From Nereocystis luetkeana (lineage: Eukaryota > Sar > Phaeophyceae > Laminariales > Laminariaceae), in assembly GCA_031213475.1 (NCBI GenBank), contig JARUPZ010000004.1, positions 5,465,169-5,529,168 on the forward strand: 64,000 nucleotides of DNA, written 5' to 3'. Numbering within the stretch: the stretch's first letter is position 1; each line of letters opens with the position of its first letter. Below, piece after piece: positions 12,301-24,300 of the stretch. Made by a program: the position numbers and the translations under genes. A model generated the notes under the pieces. The model made no database searches. It was not told the origin of the DNA and was given only the letters and a program-made list of their open reading frames with translations.

Positions 12301-15300
12301 TAGGTTCCTCGCGGTCTCCTCGCCCGCAATCTCGCCGATCTTCGCGTACGTGTCCTCGCAGTCCACGATTCCGCCGATCCAAATGTGCACAGGCCCGTGG
12401 GGGTCGTACAGGCTGGCCCACACCCACGAGTAGAAGTCCGTGTAGGAGGTGACGAGCTCGTAGTGCGATTCGCACGTCGGCCAAGGGTAGTCTTTGTCGA
12501 CATCGACGCCGCACATCTTGCCCATTCCTCGCGTGAGGTATCTACAGAGCAAGACATCATACGAGAATGCAGTCGCGCGCGCGGTGTTGTGTTGTGATGT
12601 GGTAAAGCCCAAAGGAGCATTAAAACGAGGAAAGGCAGAAAAAGGGGATGGGGACGCGGGGGGGGGGGGCGCACTCGTTTGTTGGTGCCTAGAATGATTC
12701 GACCGTTGCCCGACCATCCCTATCGAGACAGAGCGGGGAGCAAATGCTCACAAGTGTGATACGATGTACGTGTATTACGCGTGCTGCTGCGAACGTTGAC
12801 CGAATCTGACTTTCAAAAGGTTTGTCCAACCCGTGTTCTCGTCACCGTAATAACCCAGGTCCCGTCATGAAAATACTATGCAAAAAGTGTCGTGTTATTT
12901 TATTGCCATACCACCAGCCGTCCAGAGCAGCATATTCCCCACGCGAACATATATAAATATACCAATATGACCAGTTTAGCAGCAGCAGCAGTAGCAGCAG
13001 GAACAAAGGACAGAGCATAGTACCGAACGCTTCAACTGATGTTCAGCAGAACCACTTACAAAGGTGCGCATTATTCTAAGGAGTGTGTCTCCGAAAGGGG
13101 ACGGCAGCCCCTCAGAGGTCTCTCAGCCTGATCGGAAACGTGTAGCAGCTTAGCACACGTTTCGGCGCCGTCCAAGCGCACCTTTGTAAGTGGTTCTGCT
13201 CAACATCAGTTGAAGCGTTCGGTACTGGACGGCGCCGAAACGTGTGCTAACCTGCTACACGTTTCCGATCAGGCTGAGAGACCTCTGAGGAGCTGCCGTC
13301 CCATTTCGGAGACCCACGCCTCAGAAGGAAGCGCTAAAGTCGTTTTTTGCGCGAACACGAAAAGGGTCGAGCTAAAGTTGATATACACTGCCGTCCTCAA
13401 AAGGGAACATTAAGCTGAAGTCGATTGACCCTTTTCAAATCGTGGTCCTGTTTTGGGGACAAACCACTCAAACTCCAAGGAGTTTGTCCCAAAACAAGAC
13501 CGCGGTTCTAAAAGGGGAGGGGAATGCCTTTTAGAACCGCAGTTTCGTTTTGGGGACATTTTTTTTTTTTTGCGAATTTCAAGTAGTTTGTCCCCCAAAA
13601 CGGGACTGCGGTCCTTAACGGGTTAACTGCAGCCCTGCGGGGGTTGGCCTATAAGAGACAAACTGCAGTGAAAGTTGTTGAGCCGAAGTCGATAAAGAAA
13701 CCAGGCGTGCGATAGCAGGGTCACCTAGCTCCCACAACACGGACCTCATATTTTCTGAGGCTCTTCGCTCGCAGGAGCTCACTCTCTCTCTCTCTCTCTC
13801 TCTCTTATCTCTCACCGCCCCCAACAAAGCTGATGGATGAGGCGTGTGCTGCAATATCTAGGGGTGGGGGGGGGGCACTCTTAAGGCAAAACACTTTCTG
13901 ACGGACCGGGCCGGCTCCTCCATCCGACATCGCTGGAATGCCGCAAGTGTGTGCTTACAATTAGTTTCACGAACCAAACTCTGAGTGTGGTCCCGAGTGT
14001 GTTTTCTCGCGAAAACAACACGGAAGCGCAGTCTTCAAAAAATGGCTGGAGAGCTCCTTCTACAACTCAGATATTTTTTTGGGGAAAGGAGGGGGCGGGG
14101 GGCGGGGGGGGGGGGGGGGGGGGGGCGGGAACTTCGAAAAACGTTCGATATTTCGATATTGTAGCACCGGTCAAAACTACAGTAGGGCAAGGAAAATAAC
14201 GAGGCCCAGCAGGGTGCTAGCGTGCGTCGGAACAAAATACATTGGGACGCATGCTCCGAGAGAGGAACAAAAATGCGAGCACCTTGATGTGTGTGCGATT
14301 TTTTCGTTTTTCGTATATATCACGAACTCTTGGCCCGTTATCCCGGTAGCATTTGCTTAAGGACCATCGGTACACCGCGGGAGGCTACCCGTGATACACG
14401 GATAGGATTGTGGGACGCTTTATCGTGCTGCGCTCTTTCTTGGTACGCATCTAATATCAAAAGTCAGTTTCTAGATGTGAGGCGTTGAAAAGGGCTCCGC
14501 TCGAGAAAGAGGAGTCCCAGGGAAATCAACGGAGCTGCACCCTCCTAGGCCGTGGTGTAGGTATTTCGGCAACCTCCCAGATAGATGCAGAGCCACGTCT
14601 GTCGGTGACATGGTTGGAACGCAAAAGAGCAACCACCAGCTAGGTGTGGTGAGGTATAAAACATATATTGATAGCCCCTGTTTTTTCTGAAGCTCGTGAT
14701 TTGAGGAAGTCAGTATCTTCCCCTAGAATAAACGTGTTTCCAAGAAGAAACACAATTATCGCCTCCAGCATCGGTCGGTGTCGTAGATGTTTTTCGGAAA
14801 TTATTGCAAACAGAAATATATGAATGACTACGGGTAGTTAATCGAAGGGGAACCTCGTCGGTAAGAAAAAAGGGCAAACTAAATGTGTCTATCGTCGCAG
14901 GCATCACGCAACAACAACAATAATAAGAATATTAATAATAATAATGATAATAATAACAATACCGAAAGGAAAAATACCAACAACAGCAATGATAATACCA
15001 GGTATCATTAATAACATTAAAAATAACAAGAAGAAAAATGATAAAGAAACCAGTTTCGGCTGGCGTGCCGCAACGAGTTGAAAGCCAGTGAAAGCAAAAG
15101 AAAAAAGTGTTACTATCTACCTTCAGCATCCGTTGTACACCTTACACTCGGGGTGGGAAAAAATAATCTTCTTGGGAGTGCGTCGTTACCTCCAACACTC
15201 TCGTCATAGGAACAAAGCAGTACCACTAATACGTGATACAACCTACATCAACAGGAGTACCAGGTACAAAAATTATGTATGGGGCCGAACGTTTTCATGA

Positions 15301-18300
15301 TGCCGTATTCTGTAGCAACGCCAGCGAGGTGCACCTCTTGTGTCCTGGTGTATGGCACTATAATGTGTTCATACTCACTCTCGGTCGTTTACATTCCAAG
15401 GCGCGCGGAGCTTGTTGTAGACGTCGGGTTCTATGCCGCTCGGGTTGTTCAGCGACACCCGTGGGATTGTGGTATACCTCCATCGCCCGTCCTTCACCTG
15501 CGTCGACAACCCCCACACAGACAATTAAACGAGACAGGTTTACAGTTTTCACACAAGAGACAGGCAGACGTTATAGCAGGCGGGTAGGCCATTTTTACGG
15601 GGGGCCAAAGCTCATAGGACCTACGGTATACATAAAACCTGTATATTGAACATTTTTTTAACTCACAATATTTGGTCCTATTAACTCTGGTCCCCCGCAT
15701 TAGTAAGATAGAGCGTCAATGTAGGGGAGTTGAGGTTATTCCTGACGGTGTGCTAGCAGTTTACAGCTTGGGTTTGCCAAAAGGAGCACGAAAACAATGT
15801 TCGTTGAAAAAATATTCAACAGCTCTATTTTACGTTAGTACCGCACCCGGTCTTGCTTGGCGAGGAAAGCAATGCACGAAACAAAGCACTTCCTTCATAC
15901 CAAACGTTCTACGAGTACTTGCCACCGAATGTTGTCGATCTTCTCAGCAGTTGCGCATTTACACCCCCCGTCCCCCTCCCCCCTGGTCGGGGAAAACCCG
16001 ACATGCTCCGTCCCGGCATTGTAGGGATGCGAGGGTCTATGGTCATACGACTACGGCCATGCATGAGATCGAGTACATCTCGCCTATCGAGTACACACAC
16101 CCCCTCCCGCTCCCCCTCCCCCCGCTTCCGTAACACCCGAGACGAAACATCAAACTCCCACCATATTGTCGTTGGGGTCGCTCGTGCCGAACCAAGAGGG
16201 TTGCAGAAGGGGCGTTCTGCTGCCGCTGTTGGACGACTGTCTCCCGTCGGAGCCAACCGTTGTTTGAGAGGTAGCACTGGAAGAGGAGCTTTCGATCGTG
16301 AAGTCCCAGTACGGGAGGGTCAGCTTCGGGTTCACTCGCTGCAGGCTGGCCTCGAAAGTGTTGGACAGGAACGCGTGGTTCGTTAAGAAACCGAGACCGT
16401 CGTGGAACTGATCGGTTTGAGAGCGGTGGAATTTTCGTGTTCGGTGATCGTCGCGAAAACGCCGAACCGACCAAACAACGGAATCGGAAACACACGTACG
16501 GAGGGAAAAGGATGGAAGCAGGACGGGGACATGTTAGTCGAACCTCCGCAAACCGGAAGCACGTTGCGCTCGAAGCGCCGACCGCGTCCGCTGCGTGCAG
16601 CCCATCTGTGTGAACAGGGCGCTGCTGGGCGTGCACGGAAATGACCACATAAGACGTACATAAGCACATCCCCATGGATGAATATCATAGCCGGTATTTG
16701 TTTTGAGCATCTCGAATAACGGCGGCTTGGAAACATCTGGTCAAAATGGACTTAAATATGAATCGCTCGGTGGTCGCAGTCTCCGACCACATAAGATGTA
16801 CATAAGTACATTCCCATGGATGAATATCATAGCCGGTATTTGTTTTGAGCATCTCGAATAACGGCGGCTTGGAAACATCTGGTCAAAATGGACTTAAATA
16901 TGAATCGCTCGGTGGTCGCAGTCTCCCGCTTCTCAATGACACTCAGCTCGGAATTTTGTGTCTCAGATGCGTGGTAGTTGTCCGATGTACGAACGGCACG
17001 TGCATAAGACTATACACAAAACATTCGCCCGTCGGTAGCAGTTTTTGTCAGGCCGATAGAAATTGGCGTCACTAGCATGCTGGGGTGCTGGGGTACACCT
17101 TCAATTATAGGAGACCTCTCCGTGGAGGCTGCTGTGCGCGTTACCCAAAATCAAAAACCAAAGTAGCAGGCTCTTAACTCCATGACCGAACCCACATGGC
17201 CCATGCCAAGTAGCTAGTTATGGACCTAATTGGAAGATGTCGAAAAGAAGCGGTGGTGGGGAGCTTTTCAGTTGCGAAGACCCGTCAAATCAGAGAAAAA
17301 TTGCCTCACCAGGAAAACCAAAACGTGCCACCCCTCTCGTAACACGCATCATGGTGCGGTCATGACAGGCTTCTCTACGCTTGACGGCACCGAACGTCTA
17401 CGACATCCCGACAAAATGGCAAACTTCGTAAACCAGGGTGGGTCTGAGGTGGGACAGTGCAGGCCCTCGCGAAACGACGGAGCTGACAAAAATTCGAAAC
17501 GTGACACAGAGGGGCGAATAGAAGGACAGCGAGAGGTAGTTGCAAACCGGTGCTGAATCAGAAACCGAGATGAAACATAAACAAGCAGAGCAAACGCGTC
17601 CTTTTTGCTCAGGCTTCTACTGCGCGAGACTACTACCGACTGCGCAGCGGTAGCACGGCGCTCCAACACGGAACATTTCGAGCACCATAGTCACGCTTCA
17701 CGGACTTAGTGTACACTGATACCAGGAACAATCAGCGGTGATGTCTCATGAAAGAAACAAATATTGACGTAAATATGGACTATAGTATTACTGCATGCAT
17801 CACTAACATAGATAAGAGCCTCACCGGAATCGGATATAACGGTTCACACACACTTTACAACAAGGTGCAAGCCATTGCGATCAGCGCTACCCCAATGCTG
17901 CGTGGGTCTGATTGCCTCAGGGTTAGCGTTAAGCAGTTGATTCGCCAACCGTAGCATCCCACCAATTCAAATACTTCGTACATATACAGTGGTACCGATG
18001 AGTTACCCTCATACATGAAAAACCACCGACGTACAACTCACGTGGTCGCACACTTTGGAGCTTGCCGCCTTGTAGTGCAGGCGGTTGATGGCCCAGATGT
18101 CGGAGTACTGGTCTCCGTAGATCTCCCTCCCGTCCCCGTCCTTGACCCGAACAGCCCAAAGCTCAAACATCTGGCAACCGCAACCCGCGACCCGCGGGGC
18201 ACGGGCGGCATCGACAGAAGAAGCGGCAAAAGCGAGTACAATCGTTCAGCGCGGATTTTCAGGAGAGCAGCTCACTCACGTAAACGATCGTGTTTTGCGG

Positions 18301-21300
18301 ATTCTGGAAGCATCCTCGTGGCATCGAGGTGTGGGCGTAGGCCCGATCCAACACCTACTAACGGGTAGCCTACCACTGACCGCGAGCCCTTTCCGTTGCC
18401 GCCCTGCTGACAAGAGGAGCCTCGACTAGCTTCCCTCGCGCCGGGACCGAGGGACAAGCAACGGGGGGAGGAGGTCTTACAGGGACTAGACGTACTTAGT
18501 GGCAGCCTGAGCCTTTCGGGATTGCAGCCCCCGTTCGTGGACAGACGACACGACTCTCCAAAACGGGACTCCAGTGCCAACAGGGTTATATATATATATC
18601 TTGAACAGGATCAAGCGCTTGCGGGATCCTTCGGACCTGATACTCTCGAGCGGCGACCGAAACGACACAACATATCCAGACCGGATGGCGGATCACATAG
18701 GCCGGATATTATCATGGTGGGCATGGGTGTGTCGTCCCGTCGACATCAACAAACATGGAAGCGTCCTGCTGTTCTGTCGAAAACCGAAACATTTGCGGTC
18801 CCGTCCGGCCGTGAAGGGTTGTGTATGCCGGCCGTTCACCGTCATTAAAAAAAAAAAACACACACACACACACACATTGCACGATCGCGTTCCGTCGAGA
18901 TATTAGAATTACAAAAACTGTCCCATACCACCTCGGACACCCCACTACGATAGCCATTGCTTGTCGTCCCGTGCGGTCTCCCGTCCCGTCCGGTTCCGTC
19001 CTATCTTCTCCAACGTTTGCATGACATACACCTCAAACTATTCCCATCACGTCCCGTATTTCTCCGACGCTACTACTGTACCAGGTAACTATGAAATAAC
19101 TTGAAGTCGTTTAGATTCAATCGGCGTCCCCGGTGGCGTGGTAGGTGGTCCGCGTGTCTATCAAGATCAATTTCGTGGGTTCAAGTCTCACCGAGTGCAT
19201 TCTGGTATTAGGACTTTTTCTTGCGCAAAAAATAGGATCGGCAGAAAGCGCGAGAGCGTCAGTTATCTACGTTCAATGAGAATCGACGAGCAGTGGGAAT
19301 GCTGAATCCTTTGCGCGACAAAAAATAAAAGGAACGCAATCGTACCGGGGGGGAGAAGGTACGACACCTGTGACCACGGCGTGTCCAGAAGATCGCTGAG
19401 GGTAAAACCTCCCACGAGTGAGGCTGGGGAGTAAAAGTGATGGCTCAAAAAAAATCCCCAAAACAACGTCTTTCTACCCGGGAGAGAAAATATCTAGACT
19501 CAGGTGCCTACATCCTCGGAGTAAACCACACTTTAATGATGGTCACAGACAGGCCCGACCAAGGTGGAAGAAACGAAACGGGTTCGAGCCGGTACACACA
19601 AACTTGAGAAATAAGTGTGGACAGGAGTTTCCTCTCGCTTTCAGGGGCAGAAAAAATAAAATAAAAATCCTACCCGTCGACATCCAGCCCAACCAGTGTC
19701 CGTGCCGATTCTTCGATCTTAATATTGGAATGTCAAGAAAATTAATATTTCTGCTTCCGGAGAATTTCACGAAAAAAAAGCGAAAGAACGCCTCCGTTTG
19801 ATCTCTCATTATTTCCAAAACTTTGAAAATTATGGAAAAAACGCTTTCCGATAAGAATGAACCTTACTCGTAGAGGGATGGTTATTGGTTCGATCCCTCT
19901 TTTTTCTGTACGAGTAGTCACACCCACGAGTCACAAGTTGCTGATACGTGTGGACGGGGGAAACCTTTACGCTTTAGTCGAGTGGATACCCGCGTGCATG
20001 TCACCTACTTCGCACATTGATTTCACTCCAGGGCGTGCGTGCGCCTCTTTCTCGTTATTTTGGATCACAATAGAGTCGTTGAAAACAAGCCTACGAAGTG
20101 GGAAGCGTCGTGCTTCCCACCCGTATATGTGTTGATAATTTTCAGAATTTCAAAAAATAATTGCGGATCTTGCTAAGGCTCCATCCAGCACGTTTGTGTC
20201 ATCAAACACCACTGACTCCTTGATTAGAGAGTCGATGTCATGACAACACCAAATTTTAATATCGGGAAATACGGTAATGTGAGTCATGTACGTACGGATA
20301 AAGTTGAGTTGGTCAGATGAATGCAGTGATACATGGTAATCGTAGCCCATGGCAGACGTACCACAGGTTGGACGTGTACTCGAGCCTCTGCCTCTGCTCT
20401 ACTGCGCCATCGCGTGTAGGTCACGGCTACGAGTACGTACCGGACGAGGTGTTGTTGTTGTTGTTCTCACATTAACTCCCTGACGAAGGAGTCCGTGGTC
20501 ACACAAAAGGTGCTGGAGCCCTAGGAAGACCCGAAAAACAAAAACAAAAAAACGAAAATTTGGCTGCCTCAATATACACGAGACAAGGAAAGCGCGCACG
20601 AGCTAAAACCAATGTGCAAACTGAACTAACATGGCCACGGGTATATCCTCTCAACTATAACATAGAGTACCCCCGTTCCCACCACTAACCAACTCGTGGC
20701 TGCTGACTACAGCGGATGTTGTCTGAAGTGCTGCCTGCACCGTACGAAACGCACGGTAGTCGTGAAAACGAAAGAACACACCTGCCTGCTATCTGGAGTG
20801 CTGTCAGAGTGAAGACTCGCGGATATGCAGTGAAAAAAGGAGCAATCGAACCTTACTATTAATACCACACGAATATCAACGATCGCCATCTCTTCCTGGA
20901 TCGTCTGACATAAAAAGGTGAAGCAAAGCAGTTATGATACCACGTTCCTGATAATTGCGTAGGTTATTCCCCTTGAAAGGGTATACAACTCGTGAAACTA
21001 CCAAGACCAGTGACGACGTTAATAACAAGTACCTGTAGATACTGTTCTGCCTCGTGAAAAACAATACCAGAAAAAAACACACCATGACTGCTTCTCTCGT
21101 GATGATATTAATAATGTGCGCGCAGATCATGGGTCTCCGTGCACCTTCTTCCTGCCGCTCTTCATGGCCGCTTCATCCCATTGGCCCAATCCACCCGCTC
21201 CTTTGCGCGTGCACTCGTTGTCATTCCCTTCCAGTCGATTCCCTTTCTCCGTCATCCTGAAAAACAAAATGCTCCTCGCACTTGCGGTTCTGATCTAAAA

Positions 21301-24300
21301 AATAAAAATTCTCGCGCAGGAGGTCAATCCGTCTCTTCCCCGCACGTCGACGCTCAGTCTTCCTCCTCCCTCGTCGTCGAATCCAGCCTCCTACCGGCGC
21401 AATAGACTGTGCCGTAGTTTGGTCTGTGGTGGCGCCTGCCTCCGCGCACGGACACCCCGATTGAGCGTTGCTGCTCTGCCGCAGCTCCCTAAAAAAGACG
21501 CGCGAATCGTAGGTCTCCGTGCCTGACGCACCACGTACGACCCAACTCTACTGCCGCCTGAGCCTCGCGGCCACAGGCTGCAGCAAGAAGGTATCACTCC
21601 TTGAGGGTGAGTCCGGCCTTACACCCGTCAGAAAGACCTACCCCACTCGCTATTAGCCTGATAGGGCATGCCTCGCAGCATTCCTTGCCGAGGCAGCGGT
21701 CAGCATTGGAAACGCTGCCTCGGCAAGGAATGCTGCGAGGCATGCCCTATCAGGCTACTAGCGAGTGGGGTAGGTCTTTCTGACGGGTGTAAGGCCGGAC
21801 TCACCCTCAAGGAGTGATACCTTCTTGCTGCTGCCTGTGGCCGCGAGGCTCAGGCGGCAGTAGAGTTGGGTCGTACGTGGTGCGTCAGGCACGAAGACCT
21901 ACGCGCGTCTTTTTTAGGCAGCTGCGGCAGAGAAGCAATGCTCATCGAGGTGTCCGTACGCAGAGGAAGGCGCCACCCCAGGCGACACTACGGCACAGCC
22001 CTTTGCGCCGGTAGGAGGCTGGATTCGACGACGAGGGAAGAGGGAGACTGAGCGTCGACGTGCGGGGAAGAGAGACGGATTGACCTCCCCATGCGCGATA
22101 ATTTTTATTTTCCAGATCAGAACCGCAAGTGCGAGGAGCATTTTGTTTCTCAGGATGACGGAGAAAGGGAATCGACTAAAAGAAAGGCAACGATTGCACA
22201 CGCAAAGGAGCAGGTGGATTGGGCCAATGCGATGAGGCGGCCATGAAGAGCGACATGAAGACGGTGCACGGAGACCCATGATCTGCGCGCACATTATCAT
22301 CACGAGAAAAGCGGTCATAGTTTGTTTTTTCCTAGTATTGTTTTTCACGAGGCAGAATAGTATCTACCGGTACTTGTTATTAACGTCGTCACTGGTATTT
22401 GTAGTTTAACGAGTTGTATACCCTTCATGGGGAATAACCTACCTGGTACGCACTTATCAGGGACGTCGTATCATAACTGTGCTGCACCTTTTTGTGTCAG
22501 ACAATCCAGGAAGAAATAGCGATTGTTGATATTCGTGTGGTAGTAAGGTTCGATTGCTCCTTTTTTCACTGCATATCCGCGAGTCTTCACTCTGACAGCA
22601 CTCCAGATAGCAGGCAGGTGTGTTCTTCTTTCGTTTTCACGACTACCGTGCGTTTCGGACGGTGCAGGCTGCACTTCAGACAGCATCCGCTGTAGTCAGC
22701 AGCCACGAGTTGGTTAGTGGTGGGAACGGGGGGTAACTCTATGTTATAGTTGAGAGGATATACCCGTGGCCATGTTAGTTTAGTTTGCACATTGGTTTTA
22801 GCTCGTGCGCGCTTTCCTCGTCTCGTGTATAATGAGGCAGCCGAATTCTCGTTTTTTTTTGTTTTTCGGATCTTCCTAGGGCTCCAGCACCTTTTGTGTA
22901 ACCACGGACTCCTGCGTCAGAGAGTTACTGTGAGAACAACAACAACACCTCGTCCGGTACGTACTCGTAGCCGTAACCTCCACGCGATGGCGCAGTAGAG
23001 CAGAGGCAGAGGCTCGGGTACACGTCCAACCTGTGGTACAGACTCTTAGTATTTTTTAGTTCTATCAGTTCTCTAACCCGTTTGGGACCACAGTCCCGTT
23101 TTGGAGATAAACTACTTAAAAGTATAGTGTTTTGTCCCCAAAATGGGACTGCAGTTCTAAAAAGGTTAACGCGAGAACGAGAGAAAAATATGACGTGCAG
23201 AGTACGATTCACAACGGTAGTCACGACTACTGCAACCTTTAACCCTTTTAGGACCGCAGTCCCGTTTTGGGGACAAAGTACGTGGAATTTGGTTGGTTTG
23301 TCCCCAAAACCGGGACTGCGGTTCTAAAGGGGTTAATAACGTTACTTTGGTCACGTATTTCATACCGGTAGCATTTTATATGTATATATTTTTATTTTTG
23401 TTTTTTCTCATCCCACATACCTGGTATATTTTCTTCGCACATCTTCTTCTCTCTCTCCTTCCAACTCGTAACTCAGATTCGGGGTCACATAGCAGACTCT
23501 ATATAAACGGTTGGTTGGAGTGCATATATAGGCTGGATTTATATACGGTGTCTGGTGTCTGGTAGCGAACAGGCAGCAAGAAACCGAGCCCAACCATATA
23601 CTTCGCGTACACCTTACGTACCAGGTACGGCAGTATCCCAGGTACGGCAGTATCTGTTCTTGGAAATATGAAACAGCAGTCCCCGCGACTGTACGCACTG
23701 AGGAGGGCGTCGCACAGGTTCTGTTCCGCGCAAAAGAAACAAGGTATATGTGTGTGTGTGTGTGTGTTCTTCACATTAAACCGTTCTTTCTACCCGTCGA
23801 CATCCAGCACAACCAGTGTCCGTGCCGATTCTTCCATCCTAGAAGAGATACACGTTCTGTGGTCACAAAGCTACGCCACAGAGATACTACGTTGCCACGT
23901 GTGCAGTGTGAACTGCAGTGGGCAATGCAAAGCCATGTCATCATACTAGATACGACAGGCACGACATACGCAATCTATGAAATAGTGAAACGAAAAGAAA
24001 CAATCAAAGAGAAAACAAAAACAAGGTAGACAAATCGAAAAAGAAGAAGAAAAATGAAAGCAAAATCTAAGAGAAACAATCTGTCGTGCCCCCCCCCCCG
24101 CAGGCGAGGTGGCCTACACTTGAAAAAGAACGAGCTGGAAAAAAGAAGAAATAACAAAAAAACACCACTGCTTGTGAACAGAGTAAGACAAAGAACCAAG
24201 GAGAAAGTAACAAGGAAAAATAACAAAGGGGAAATAACAGGCAGACCAAAGCCCAAAGCACCTTCTAGGTGGCGGCAGCAGCTTGTGGTACGAGTAGTAT

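Larger units (their letters stand above)
20358..23039. repeat. 2.7 kb near-perfect palindrome (inverted LINE-like units)
   Basis: The left arm (20358-21698, 1341 bp) is the inverse complement of the right arm (21713-23039), with a 14-bp spacer. Each arm holds one full ~1.24 kb LINE-like unit plus about 94 bp of the same outer flank. Matching flanks mean that a segment already carrying the unit was duplicated in inverted orientation. The arms differ by small indels and substitutions, including a TACCTGGTA present only in the right arm. No protein domain is recognisable. Confidence 0.88.

Noticed and set aside
12169-12717. Single 182-residue minus-strand ORF as a complete gene
   Set aside because: Only its middle part is exon 5 of the tyrosinase gene. 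The ends read through intron sequence past good splice signals.
16043-16675. 210-residue minus-strand ORF
   Set aside because: It is a shadow frame over exon 3. The real exon is in another minus frame with clear tyrosinase motifs.
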